The translations under genes were made by a program, and so were the position numbers. The notes beneath the pieces are model-generated. The model worked only from the letters and a program-made list of their open reading frames with translations. It was not told where the DNA came from and ran no database searches. A stretch of DNA of 64,000 nt from Calditrichota bacterium (GTDB lineage: Bacteria; Calditrichota; Calditrichia; Calditrichales; Calditrichaceae), in assembly GCA_024278755.1 (NCBI GenBank), contig JAJRSO010000012.1:62001-126000 (forward strand), in the 5' to 3' direction. Every line of letters begins with the position of its first letter. Within the stretch, counting starts at the first letter, position 1. Of the stretch, positions 8,346 through 16,908 are shown in pieces.

Positions 8346-10082
8346 TTACATCCGCGCGGCTAAAACGACGGTTTTTTTATACTCCTCGTATATACCGCTG
8401 CGATCATCCAAAACCTGAACCAGAAGAATATAAATGCCCATCCGCAAGCGCTGCCCGGCGTCATTTTTTCCGTCCCAAACCGCCGAATAGGAAGAGCCGG
8501 CAAAAACATTTCCGCGAATGGTTCGCACATTGTGTCCGTTAATATCAAAAATCCGGATACGCAGACGGCCGGAATGCAGTGGGGATTTCAGTCGAATGAT
8601 CGTGTGATCTTCAAAACCGTCGCCATCGGGTGAAAAGGGGTCGGGATTGCAGAAAACTTTTAAATCGCTGTTCATTGCAATTGAAGTGAAAAGCGCGTTT
8701 TGCTTTGCCGGTGACGCCCCTTCCGGCGCGGTGCAGGGCCCCCAATTTTCTGACCGGCGGCAGTCCAATAGCGGATTAATGCGTTCCAGCGACGGCAGGC
8801 GCCACTCCTCGCCCTCGAGCCAATCGTTTTTATAGGGCACCTGTTCCACCCAGCCGCCGCCGGGATTGAGCAGGCACAGCACATCGCCGCTGTTATTTAA
8901 TGTTGGAAATCCTTTTATCGGAATCAACAGTGAATCCGGAATGGTATAAAACCCATCCAGCCCGCTATCGGCGGCAAACACTTTGTACTGCCCCGGGAAC
9001 AGATACACCATCGAATCGAGCCTGCAGGTATCTTTTGTATCCGCAATTTCCCAGCCGAAAAGATTTAACGCCTTGCCGCCATAATTATACAGTTCAATCC
9101 ATTCCGGTTCGTCTTCGGCCGTCAGAAATTTTATTTCATTTAGAACAACCGTTTCTTCATTTTCATATACAACAAGGTTTAGGAACGCCTTGTTGTTCAA
9201 CTCATTTCCATCGCTTTGTGATTCGATTGTCGCTGTAATCTGATAGATGCCAGCCTGGCCCGGAAACCAGTTGAACTCAAATAATATCATATCGTCGGGC
9301 GACAGATTTATTTTTTCGGTTTTAAGAGCTACCAGTTTTTCGGGCTTTCCTGTACTCGGTTCATGGCATAAATCCGCAAACAAACGCACACAAACAGAAT
9401 CGTCGAATACTCCTATGCCGCAGTTTTTAACCGGGATGCTAAAATGAACGGTATTATCCGTTTTAATCATTAGAGAAGGATGATATTCAATGGTTTTTTG
9501 CGACACACCCAAATCATATTCCCAGGGAGTTACTGAATTGCGGAATCCGGGCGTCCCGCCTAAAGTCAACCCGTCCGCCCAATTATCTGCATCATTTCCG
9601 TTTTCCAATATAATTTTTTCATCGGAATAGCCCTCTTTGTTGCCGATAGAATAACGATAGCTCTGAACCGTATCGCCCGCACTGTTCATCAGCAGCAGAG
9701 TTTCCGCTTTGGAATTACTCAGTCCGTTTGAGCCGAACGAATTATTATCGATTGTAATGATTAAAGCGCTATCTGGAATCACATCGTCATAGCGGGAAGA
9801 ATTTGCGAAATAGCTGCCGTCGAGAATCACGGCAAACCGGCGCGGAGCGAGCAGCATCCCGAATCCGGCGCTTACCAACAGGTCTGTTCCACTGCTGTCA
9901 CTGAACGTCCAGCCGCTTAAATCAACCGCTTCATTTTCAGACAGATTAAACAACTCGATGTATTCGTCCTGGTAGTCTGCGCCCTGCACATTGTACATCA
10001 CTTCACTGAAAACCAGTTGTGCCGAAATAATAAAAGGAAATAAAAAAATACTTAAACAAAATTTATTTAGATAGCTTATCAT
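8346..10082 (-). CDS. secreted lamin-tail-domain protein with C-terminal FlgD-like/sorting domain
   Basis: Begins with a signal peptide (ISYLNKFCLSIFLFPFIISA). Two lamin-tail-domain-like segments follow, one early (SEVMYN...DEYIELFNL...DLSGWTFSD) and one central (NEIKFLTA...EWIELYNYGG...LFGWEIADT), separated by a CARDB/Ig-like stretch. The C-terminal 100 residues (NPDPFSPDGDGFEDHTIIR...IFDINGHNVRTI...VWDGKNDAG) match the FlgD-Ig/T9SS-associated fold. It is probably exported and anchored at the surface; its substrate is unknown. The start overlaps the end of the preceding flavoprotein gene by 20 nt; an in-frame GTG at 10091 is an alternative start. Confidence 0.8.
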   Translation of the reverse strand: MISYLNKFCLSIFLFPFIISAQLVFSEVMYNVQGADYQDEYIELFNLSENEAVDLSGWTFSDSSGTDLLVSAGFGMLLAPRRFAVILDGSYFANSSRYDDVIPDSALIITIDNNSFGSNGLSNSKAETLLLMNSAGDTVQSYRYSIGNKEGYSDEKIILENGNDADNWADGLTLGGTPGFRNSVTPWEYDLGVSQKTIEYHPSLMIKTDNTVHFSIPVKNCGIGVFDDSVCVRLFADLCHEPSTGKPEKLVALKTEKINLSPDDMILFEFNWFPGQAGIYQITATIESQSDGNELNNKAFLNLVVYENEETVVLNEIKFLTAEDEPEWIELYNYGGKALNLFGWEIADTKDTCRLDSMVYLFPGQYKVFAADSGLDGFYTIPDSLLIPIKGFPTLNNSGDVLCLLNPGGGWVEQVPYKNDWLEGEEWRLPSLERINPLLDCRRSENWGPCTAPEGASPAKQNALFTSIAMNSDLKVFCNPDPFSPDGDGFEDHTIIRLKSPLHSGRLRIRIFDINGHNVRTIRGNVFAGSSYSAVWDGKNDAGQRLRMGIYILLVQVLDDRSGIYEEYKKTVVLAARM

Positions 10083-11352
10083 CCCGGGCACCGCCCTTTA
10101 GATTGAACAATAAACGAAAATAGAACGAGGGAGAACGCAGCCTGGCGCGCATATCCACATCGTTAAACATGGACGAAAAGGTTTCTTGCAAACGACTGTT
10201 GTTGTGCACACGATTGATAACAAAATTGAACAGCCAGGGAAGACGCACCAAGCGCTGAATATTATAACTTATCTGCAATTCCGACCAGAGATCGTCATAG
10301 AGCAGGCGATCGTACTGTTTTAAGGCGGCAGCGGAAAAATCATTGTTTTCTACCGCTTTTTTTAAAACGTTTGCCGCAAACTTTCCGCTGAGAATGGCAT
10401 TGCCAATTCCCTCCCCCGTGAACGGATCGATTAAAGCGGCCGCGTCACCGGTGAGCAGAAAGCGTTCGCCGGACAGAGCGCGTTTAACGCTGCCCAACGG
10501 CAGACGCCAGCCGTCTATGGAGCTGACGGGTCTGGCATTTTTAAATCGTCGGGCCAAAGCGGGATTTGTTTTTAAGGCCTTCTGAAACAGGGTTTTTAAA
10601 TGAATATTTTTATTTTTGATATCTTTACGCAATACGCCAATCCCCACGTTGGCCCGATTATTGGGAAGCGGGAAAATCCATAAATACCCGGGAAGGGCTT
10701 CCGGGATAAAATGCAGCTCGATAAAATTTTGCGGATGCATTTCACTGACATTTTCGTAGTACATGCGCAATCCGGCAAAAAGATGCTGCGACTGAATCTT
10801 CTGCCGGGCCAGTTTACGCGCGGTAAGAGAAGCGGTGCCACCGGCCCCGACAACCACCTTTGCAAAACAGTTTAATAACTTACCCTGCTTTTTCAGTTTT
10901 AAGGTCACTCCGCCGGACCGTTGTTCGACCTGTAATATCTCTGTTTCATGTTGGAAATTGGTAAAGCGCGGATCGATTTGCTTTAAAAAGAAATCGTCAA
11001 AATCCACCCGACGAGAGGTAAATCCCGGCGCATGTTTCAGATCGCGCATATCCTTTTTAAAGGGCAGTTCGATTCCTTTTCCGTTGGGTGCGATAAACGT
11101 GACTCCCCAGCTTGGTAAAAAACGTTCCGGTGCGGCGCTCATCTGTTCCACCAGTACCGGGTTTAATTCATTAAACAAACCGATGGTTTTTCCACTGAGT
11201 CCGTCGCCGCAGACCTTGTCCCGCGGGAACCGGGCTTTATCAAACAGGATATGCGGCATTCCTTCTTTGGCGAGAAATAACGCCGTACTCACCCCCGCAG
11301 GGCCTGCGCCAATAATGGCGATATCGGTTTTTAGATCGTATTTTTTCGGCAT
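10063..11352 (-). CDS. geranylgeranyl reductase family FAD-dependent oxidoreductase
   Basis: A 429-aa flavoprotein with the N-terminal FAD motif DIAIIGAGPAGVSTALFLAKEG, the PRDKVCGDGLSG segment and the second FAD motif LLTGDAAALIDPFTGEGIGNA. This is the pattern of the geranylgeranyl reductase/ChlP family, which saturates isoprenoid chains of menaquinones, lipids or pigments. The substrate cannot be read from sequence. The ribosome site is weak. Its 3' end overlaps the start of the lamin-tail gene, suggesting co-transcription. Confidence 0.85.
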   Translation of the reverse strand: MPKKYDLKTDIAIIGAGPAGVSTALFLAKEGMPHILFDKARFPRDKVCGDGLSGKTIGLFNELNPVLVEQMSAAPERFLPSWGVTFIAPNGKGIELPFKKDMRDLKHAPGFTSRRVDFDDFFLKQIDPRFTNFQHETEILQVEQRSGGVTLKLKKQGKLLNCFAKVVVGAGGTASLTARKLARQKIQSQHLFAGLRMYYENVSEMHPQNFIELHFIPEALPGYLWIFPLPNNRANVGIGVLRKDIKNKNIHLKTLFQKALKTNPALARRFKNARPVSSIDGWRLPLGSVKRALSGERFLLTGDAAALIDPFTGEGIGNAILSGKFAANVLKKAVENNDFSAAALKQYDRLLYDDLWSELQISYNIQRLVRLPWLFNFVINRVHNNSRLQETFSSMFNDVDMRARLRSPSFYFRLLFNLKGGARDDKLSK

Positions 11353-11752
11353 TTGATTTTTTTAATTATAACTGACTTTTTTACCACAGAAGACAGCGAG
11401 ATTGATTTTATTTTCTATTCCTTTAATCAGGCACCATAATTTAATTTACATTGGAATAAAAATCAGCAGAATTTATTTTTATTTCTACTTTTTTTGTTCC
11501 ATGCCGTCCGTATGAATAAGAGCAGGCCCGTCAAAGAAAAAGCCGTTCATTTCACGAATGCGCGCGCATGTTTTTAATCTGGCATAAAAAAAGCAATCGC
11601 TCTATCCATAAATCCACGTAAATTCGTGGCATTTTATTTAAACTTTGTTACGACATAGTACCTTTTTTCTGTATTTTCAGGAGTTTATTTTCATTTATTC
11701 TTCCTTCGTGAAACTCTGTGCAGGAAAACAAACCACAAATTTATCCACCCGG
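11353..11752. other. 400-bp intergenic stretch with dispersed repeat phrases
   Basis: No gene seen. It is AT-rich and contains a 36-bp element at 11595-11630 that recurs at 26050-26085, plus phrases like ACCACAGAAGACAGCGAG (near 11383) and CTTCGTGAAACTCTGTGC (near 11704). Confidence 0.5.
11595..11630. repeat. 36-bp dispersed hairpin element, copy 1
   Basis: Aligns without gaps to 26050-26085 with 28 of 36 identical bases. The core folds as CCACG, 6 nt, CGTGG. All eight differences from copy 2 are transitions. Confidence 0.6.
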
Positions 11753-12643
11753 CTAACTACGCGGATGATAGGTTTTGTATTCCTGTTGTAAAAAGCTGCG
11801 ATCCAGATGCGTATAAATCTGGGTGGTGCTAATATCCACATGTCCCAGCATTTCCTGCACGGCCCGCAGATCCGCGCCGTTTTCCAGCAGATGTGTGGCA
11901 AACGAATGACGAAAGGTATGCGGATGCACTTCTTTTTTTATTTCCGCTTTTTTTAGAGCTTTATTTAAAATCTTCCAGAAACCCATGCGCGACATGGCGG
12001 TTCCACGCACGCTTAAAAACAAAACGCCATTCGATTTGTTTTGTTTGTCAAGTACGGGACGCGCCTCATCGAGATACCGTTGAATCCATTTTAAAGCAGA
12101 GGCTGAAACCGGCACCAGCCGTTCTTTGCTACCCTTTCCGAAAATACGTAAAATTTGATGCTCAAAATAAATATTAGCCAATAACAGGTTAAGCAGTTCC
12201 GATATTCGCAATCCGGAAGCATAAATGGTTTCGAACATCGCCCGGTTTCGTATTCCCAATGATTTCGAAACATCGGTCAAATCCATTATTTTTTTTATTT
12301 CTTCGTAGGTTAAAACAACGGGAAGTTTCCGGGATAATTTCGGCCGCTCCAGATTTTGCGTGGGATCGTTCTCCGTTATTTTTTCGCTGTTTAAAAAACG
12401 GTAAAAACCGCGAATGGACGAAATATTTCGTGCAAGAGTACCGGAAGAGAATCCTAATTCCGTTAATAGCTGAACAAAGCGGTGCGCTTGTTTCGGTTCT
12501 ACATCCGCAGGTGAATTTGCACCATTACGTTTAACATAGCCTAAAAAGCGTTTAATATCATGCGTATAAGCTTCAACAGAATGGCTGGAAAGGTTGAGTT
12601 CGAAAATAAGATAACTTTTATATTGACGAAGAATTTCGTCCAT
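11753..12643 (-). CDS. xerD: tyrosine recombinase, XerC/XerD type
   Basis: A 296-aa site-specific recombinase, the usual size for chromosome-dimer resolution enzymes. It has an N-terminal SAM-like core-binding domain and a C-terminal catalytic domain with Arg in GLRISELLNL, the HTFRHSFATHLLENGADLR box, the second His region EMLGHVDISTTQIYTH and the tyrosine. Its ATG shares one base with the stop of the preceding 148-aa gene, so they are translationally coupled. XerC versus XerD cannot be decided; no dif site was identified in the window. Confidence 0.92.
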   Translation of the reverse strand: MDEILRQYKSYLIFELNLSSHSVEAYTHDIKRFLGYVKRNGANSPADVEPKQAHRFVQLLTELGFSSGTLARNISSIRGFYRFLNSEKITENDPTQNLERPKLSRKLPVVLTYEEIKKIMDLTDVSKSLGIRNRAMFETIYASGLRISELLNLLLANIYFEHQILRIFGKGSKERLVPVSASALKWIQRYLDEARPVLDKQNKSNGVLFLSVRGTAMSRMGFWKILNKALKKAEIKKEVHPHTFRHSFATHLLENGADLRAVQEMLGHVDISTTQIYTHLDRSFLQQEYKTYHPRS

Positions 12644-13089
12644 TAGTCCGATTTCTTCTTTTCTAACAGGGGTTCGGCCAGAGAAAGCGCGATTCCGGAA
12701 AGCATAACCTCCGGCGCTAGTGTTTCAAAATCACCGGAAAGCAATCCGGCGTCTACATTGGTAAATGTGGAACAAGCAGCCTGTTTTTCGATCACGATTC
12801 CGGAAAGACGCCCTTCATATTCCCCAAAGAAGGTCACTTCTCCTAAAATTTCACTGGCAACGAAACCGGTACAAAAATGGAGCTGAATATGGGCGCCTGC
12901 TGTAAAAACCGAAATTAAATTTCCTTTTTTTTCGCCAATTTGAATATCCGGATAAATTTCTATACTGAGTTTTCGCCCTTCTTCCGAATTAAGCAATACC
13001 GCGCGGAACTGCCGCTCTCTCTTTGCAAATTTAGTTTCCAGAACCATTTCAATTTCGCGGAAACTTTTTTCAGAAAAGTGAAAATTCAT
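12643..13089 (-). CDS. uncharacterised 148-aa protein coupled to xerD
   Basis: I do not recognise the family. The product is soluble, with no signal peptide or membrane segment. It begins MNFHFSEKSFREIEMVLE and has a mixed alpha/beta pattern with several glycines. It ends in a hydrophobic helix-like segment and a KKK tail. The start has GGAGTCTATT before the ATG. It overlaps xerD by one base. A role in recombination is possible from position only. Confidence 0.7.
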   Translation of the reverse strand: MNFHFSEKSFREIEMVLETKFAKRERQFRAVLLNSEEGRKLSIEIYPDIQIGEKKGNLISVFTAGAHIQLHFCTGFVASEILGEVTFFGEYEGRLSGIVIEKQAACSTFTNVDAGLLSGDFETLAPEVMLSGIALSLAEPLLEKKKSD

Positions 13090-13198
13090 AATAGACTCCG
13101 TTTTTCAAATTCCCATATAAATACGGGTTTATTCAGCTGAAGTTGTCAGAAAGAAGAGAAGTTAGCAAATTTGATTTAAAGCGTCAAATGAAATGAAT

Positions 13199-13627
13199 TT
13201 AAACTTTGGGAAGACGGTTCATAACCGTTATGATTTTTGCTGGATTTTCGGCCTTTCGGCTGGCCTCTTTTAGATAATGCTTAGATTTTTTTACATTACA
13301 ATACAGGTATAACATGGCAAGAGTCTCTAGGTATTCCAGCGATTTTTCACCCTCCTGCGATTTATGCTCCCATTCCGGAATCAATTCATTACAAGGGCAA
13401 TCGTCATAATAAATATCGGTATCGATTATAATATTCGGATTTTTTTCGATCAGCTCATAAAACAGGCTAAAGGCCTGTTCGATCCGCCCGGTTTGGATAA
13501 AACAAAGAATTAGTTTTTTCTTTATTTTATCCCCTTCCGGATTTTGAATCAGCGCTTCCTTTAAATAAGGAATGGCCTTATCGAACTGACGGGCTAAAAA
13601 ATATCTATTTCCAAGCATTTCGGACAT
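13199..13627 (-). CDS. small tetratricopeptide-repeat protein under a sigma-54 promoter
   Basis: A 142-aa protein made of about three helical hairpins of TPR type (GNRYFLARQFDKAIPYLKEAL, then LILCFIQTGRIEQAFSLFYELI, then a later helix pair near the C-terminus). An insert carries YYDDCPCNELIPEWEH with a CxC. There is no signal peptide. GAGG lies just before the ATG at 13627. A sigma-54 promoter lies within 40 nt upstream, with palindromic activator sites further up. The gene lies immediately downstream of a sigma-54 activator gene, which probably controls it. The binding partner is unknown. Confidence 0.8.
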   Translation of the reverse strand: MSEMLGNRYFLARQFDKAIPYLKEALIQNPEGDKIKKKLILCFIQTGRIEQAFSLFYELIEKNPNIIIDTDIYYDDCPCNELIPEWEHKSQEGEKSLEYLETLAMLYLYCNVKKSKHYLKEASRKAENPAKIITVMNRLPKV

Positions 13628-13649
13628 TGGTTACCTCGGCCACTTTATT

Positions 13650-13666
13650 TGCAAAGTATATGCCAA
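13650..13666 (-). promoter_or_regulatory. sigma-54 promoter of the TPR gene
   Basis: Minus strand TTGGCATATACTTTGCA matches the YTGGCACGN4TTGCW consensus at every position except CG, with GG and GC exactly 10 nt apart. Transcription would begin about 12 nt downstream, giving a very short leader that still includes GAGG. Confidence 0.75.
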
Positions 13667-13716
13667 AGAAAGAGGCATTTATTGGCGCATGCATCCAATA
13701 CAGCAATTCAACACAT

Positions 13717-13734
13717 TGTTTCAAAATCGAAACA
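13717..13734. promoter_or_regulatory. palindromic upstream activator site TGTTTC-N6-GAAACA
   Basis: A perfect 18-bp inverted repeat centred about 85 bp upstream of the predicted sigma-54 start of the TPR gene, the usual distance for an enhancer-binding protein. The same motif recurs beside the activator's own promoter. Confidence 0.6.
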
Positions 13735-13785
13735 GTATTATAGATAAACGTTTAAAAATATGTAAGATATGGTTTAGAAACAAAT

Positions 13786-13801
13786 TGTTTAAACTGAAAC
13801 A
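13786..13801. promoter_or_regulatory. second, imperfect activator site upstream of the TPR gene
   Basis: TGTTT-N6-AAACA, overlapped on its left by a related GAAACA-N3-TGTTT arrangement (from 13777), about 155 bp upstream of the predicted start. It resembles the perfect palindrome at 13717 but is degenerate. Confidence 0.45.
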
Positions 13802-13807
13802 AAAATA

Positions 13808-15142
13808 TTACTCTTTAATAAATCCGTACGCTTTGAGCCTGCGCCATAGGGTGGTGCGCCCGATGCCCATTTCCGCAGCCACACGCGAACGGTTCCACTG
13901 GTGTTTTTGCAGCAGATTTTTTAGCAATAAATATTCGTCCGGCTGCATTGGCATATTATCTTCGGGAAGTCTATCGGTACATTTAATCCCGGCGCGGATA
14001 TTTAGCGGCAGCTTGGAAGCATGGATAATCGTATCCTTACTGCGGGCAAAGGCATATTCAATGGCATTTTCCAGCTCGCGCACATTGCCCGGCCACTGAT
14101 ACCCGAGAAGATAGTCCATCGCTTCATCATCGACTTCGGTAATCTTTTTTCCGGAAATGAGGGCGTATTTTTTAATAAAATGCTGTACAAGATGCGGAAT
14201 ATCGCTACGGCGGTGACGTAACGGCGGAATCTCAATAGGGATCACATTCAAACGGTAAAACAGGTCCTCCCGCATACGGCCTTCGCGCATTTCCACACTT
14301 ACATCCTTATTGGTTGCCGCAATGACGCGTACATCCACTTTACGCGTAATGGATTCACCCACACGCTCAAAGGTACCCTCCTGCACGACCCGCAAGAGCT
14401 GAACCTGCATTTGCAGGGGCATCTCTGCCGCTTCATCTAAGAATATTGTGCCGCCGTCGGCCATCTCGAAACGGCCGATACGGTCTTTAACCGCATCGGT
14501 AAAGGCGCCTTTCACATGCCCGAACAACTCACTGGCCAATAACTGCGGCGGGAATACGGAACAGTTTATTTTTACAAACGGCTTGTCTTTACGGCTGCTA
14601 ATCTGCTGAATGGCGTCGGCAATCATCTCTTTGCCGGTTCCCGATTCTCCGGTTATCATTACGCTGGAATGTGAATCGGCCACTTCTTCGATGAGAGTAT
14701 AGATTTCGAGCATGGATTTATGACGCCCAATAACTCCGTGAAAACTGGAAGCAGTCACTAAGTTTTTCTGAATTGTTTCGAGATGCGACATATCCCGAAA
14801 TGTAACAACGCCCCAAATGGGTTTGTCTTCTGCGTCTTTAAGAACGCTGGCATTAATTTTAACCGGCAGCCGACGGCCTTTTTTGGTTACGATAACGCTT
14901 TCCAGATCGTAGGCGGAAGCGCCGTTTTCCAGCACTCGTTCGATGGGACATTCGCCAAAACAGCGTTTGGATTTAAATACATTTTTGCAAAAATCCCCCA
15001 CAACCTCTTCTTTTTTAACGCCAAACATCTGTTCGCCGGCACGATTAAGACTATTGATGCGAAAATCTTTGTCCACGGTAAAAAGACCTTCTCCGAGAGA
15101 GTCCAGTATAACTTCCGTTAGTTTTCCGTTAGTTAGTTTCAT
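13808..15142 (-). CDS. PAS-AAA+-Fis sigma-54-dependent activator
   Basis: A 444-aa enhancer-binding protein. Residues 10-120 form a PAS domain with three cysteines (Cys52, Cys61, Cys65; the segment KRCFGEC). The AAA+ domain follows with Walker A GESGTGKE (165-172), a sigma-54 contact loop GAFTDA in place of GAFTGA, and Walker B in GGTIFLDEA. The C-terminus is a Fis-type helix-turn-helix (RSRVAAEMGIGRTTLWRRL). There is no receiver domain, so activity is probably gated by the PAS domain, perhaps by redox or metal through the cysteines (inference). GTTTC/GAAAC palindromes flank its own promoter and lie upstream of the adjacent TPR gene, its likely target. Confidence 0.93.
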   Translation of the reverse strand: MKLTNGKLTEVILDSLGEGLFTVDKDFRINSLNRAGEQMFGVKKEEVVGDFCKNVFKSKRCFGECPIERVLENGASAYDLESVIVTKKGRRLPVKINASVLKDAEDKPIWGVVTFRDMSHLETIQKNLVTASSFHGVIGRHKSMLEIYTLIEEVADSHSSVMITGESGTGKEMIADAIQQISSRKDKPFVKINCSVFPPQLLASELFGHVKGAFTDAVKDRIGRFEMADGGTIFLDEAAEMPLQMQVQLLRVVQEGTFERVGESITRKVDVRVIAATNKDVSVEMREGRMREDLFYRLNVIPIEIPPLRHRRSDIPHLVQHFIKKYALISGKKITEVDDEAMDYLLGYQWPGNVRELENAIEYAFARSKDTIIHASKLPLNIRAGIKCTDRLPEDNMPMQPDEYLLLKNLLQKHQWNRSRVAAEMGIGRTTLWRRLKAYGFIKE

Positions 15143-15151
15143 ACACCGCCC

Positions 15152-15168
15152 GTTTCACTAAATGAAAC
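15152..15168. promoter_or_regulatory. palindromic operator GTTTCA-N5-TGAAAC upstream of the activator gene
   Basis: A perfect 17-bp inverted repeat between the predicted transcription start and the activator start codon. It is related to the site at 13717 and suggests autoregulation. Confidence 0.5.
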
Positions 15169-15183
15169 ATTTTTGAACTATTC

Positions 15184-15201
15184 TGTTTCAGAATGTAAAC
15201 A
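15184..15201. promoter_or_regulatory. operator TGTTTC-N6-TAAACA overlapping the activator's -10
   Basis: 18-bp inverted repeat with one mismatch, the same architecture as 13717-13734. It covers the predicted -10 hexamer at 15192-15197, a position expected to repress. Confidence 0.5.
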
Positions 15202-15220
15202 TTTGCTTTGTTTGTATCAA
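15192..15220 (-). promoter_or_regulatory. sigma-70-type promoter of the PAS activator gene
   Basis: Minus strand TTGATA, 17-bp spacer, TACATT. The start would be near 15185, about 43 nt before the gene. Confidence 0.5.
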
Positions 15221-15468
15221 GCGGATTATTAAAAAGGTCTTCGAATGCAGACAGAAGAAATAATGGATAGCAAGCTGTTGTAAAAAGAAATTTCAGCTAC
15301 CAAGAGCACCGAGTCCACAAAAAAAATCTATAAACTCAAGTATCCAATTCTCTGGCCCTTTTAGTTTACGCATATCCGCATAAACCTGCGGCGGAAAAGA
15401 ATCCGCAACCGTCCGATAATCGAACAGAGATTGATTTTTTTGGGAATAAACGGCAGAATGGTAAAGAC
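15221..15468. other. 250-bp gap between the NtrC-type gene and the PAS activator promoter
   Basis: No supported gene. One minus-strand frame stays open for nearly 60 codons from about 15468 to a TGA at 15293. It has only one ATG (15373), which would give 26 residues, and no ribosome site. It may be chance or a decayed gene end. A weak GCGGA/TCCGC hairpin lies near 15392-15407. Confidence 0.4.
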
Positions 15469-16824
15469 TTATTTATCTTCTTCTTCGAACTGGTGCAGTT
15501 TGTTGCGCAGGGTGCGCACGGTAATGCCCAGTAATTCGGCCGCTTTGGTTTTATGGTTGTGGGTCTCTTTAAGCGCCGAAAAGATCATCCGCTTTTCCAT
15601 TTCGGCCAGCGGCACCAGTGGCGTATTTTCCTCTTCGCCAGATACATCTTTCGGTTGATTCATTTCTAACACGACATGTTTATCAAGAATTACTTCATCT
15701 CTGGCCGAATAGAGAACCGCCCTTTCGATAAGGTTTTCGAGCTGGCGAATATTGCCAGGCCAGTGATAGGCGGTTAACCGTTGCATCGTTTCCGGAAGCA
15801 ATTCTTTTTTTTCAACCTTGTATTTTTCAGAAAAAACGGTTAAAAAATGCTCGATGAGCATCGGCAGGTCGTCCTTCCGCTCACGTAGCGGCGGTACGGT
15901 AAGGGGAAACACATTGAGCCGGAAGAAGAGGTCTTCGCGGAATTTGGATTCTCGTATAAGTTTTTCCACATCCCGGTTTGAGGAGGCGATAACGCGTACA
16001 TCGATGGGAATTTCAACCGTACTGCCCACACGGGTTACACGCATTTCCTGAATGACACGCAGTAGTTTTGCCTGCATGGAATAGGGGATTTCGGTAATTT
16101 CATCCAACAGCAACGTGCCGCCGTCACATTCTTCAAAAATCCCTTTTTGTGCTTTATAGGCGCCGCTAAAGGCTCCTTTTTCATGGCCAAAGAGTGTACT
16201 TTCGAACAGGGTTTCGGGAACTGCGGCACAATTTATTTTAAGAAACGGTTTCCCTGCCCGGCTACTGTTATCGTGTACCGCTTCTACGGTAAGCTCTTTT
16301 CCGGTGCCGCTTTCACCGCGAATAAAAACAGGGGCGTCGCTTTTGGCGACAATTTCAATATTGTAAATCAGTTCTTTCATGCCGGAACTGGAACCGATAA
16401 GCCTGGCTTGCAATTGATGATTCATCAGTCGCTGCTTTAGATTTTTATTTTCTTCTTTAAGAGATGAAAATTCAAAATAATGGGCCACCCTCGATTCGAT
16501 TTGGGCAATGGAAAACGGCTTTGTAATAAAATCATACGCGCCTGTTTTCATGGCATCCACGGCCGTTTCGATGGTACCATAGGCAGAAATCAAAAAGAAA
16601 CCGATATCCGGATACCTCTTTTTCGCTTCTTTAAGCAATTCATTCCCTTTAATGCCAGGCATCATTAAATCGGATATAATCAGATCAAACGATTCTGTAT
16701 TTAATATTTCCAGCGCCTGCTGCCCGGATTCTGCCACTTGCACTTCATATCCGGAGGAGGTAAGCGTTTCCTGCATTACAAGGCGTAAATGTTCATCATC
16801 GTCCACAACGAGAATTCGTCTCAT
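15469..16824 (-). CDS. NtrC-family sigma-54-dependent response regulator
   Basis: A 451-aa regulator: receiver domain at residues 1-120 with the phosphoacceptor in SDLMMPG (Asp52) and the conserved Lys in FITKPF; AAA+ domain with Walker A GESGTGKE and contact loop GAFSGA; and a C-terminal Fis helix (KTKAAELLGITVRTLRNKL). It is the last gene of the cheY operon, which begins with a sigma-54 promoter, so it may activate its own operon or flagellar genes, as FlgR/FleR do elsewhere. The ATG follows AGGT. The cognate kinase could be one of the hybrid kinases nearby, but this is not shown. Confidence 0.94.
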   Translation of the reverse strand: MRRILVVDDDEHLRLVMQETLTSSGYEVQVAESGQQALEILNTESFDLIISDLMMPGIKGNELLKEAKKRYPDIGFFLISAYGTIETAVDAMKTGAYDFITKPFSIAQIESRVAHYFEFSSLKEENKNLKQRLMNHQLQARLIGSSSGMKELIYNIEIVAKSDAPVFIRGESGTGKELTVEAVHDNSSRAGKPFLKINCAAVPETLFESTLFGHEKGAFSGAYKAQKGIFEECDGGTLLLDEITEIPYSMQAKLLRVIQEMRVTRVGSTVEIPIDVRVIASSNRDVEKLIRESKFREDLFFRLNVFPLTVPPLRERKDDLPMLIEHFLTVFSEKYKVEKKELLPETMQRLTAYHWPGNIRQLENLIERAVLYSARDEVILDKHVVLEMNQPKDVSGEEENTPLVPLAEMEKRMIFSALKETHNHKTKAAELLGITVRTLRNKLHQFEEEDK

Positions 16825-16908
16825 ATTGTACCTATTTGTAGGAGTCTTTCGGTTTCGTTTATCTTCGGCAGGATTTGATACAAATTTAATTACTTTTTAT
16901 GTGGCCGG

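Noticed and set aside
15293-15465. Nearly 60-codon open frame after the NtrC-type gene
   Set aside because: Only an internal ATG giving 26 residues, no ribosome site; kept as a note only.
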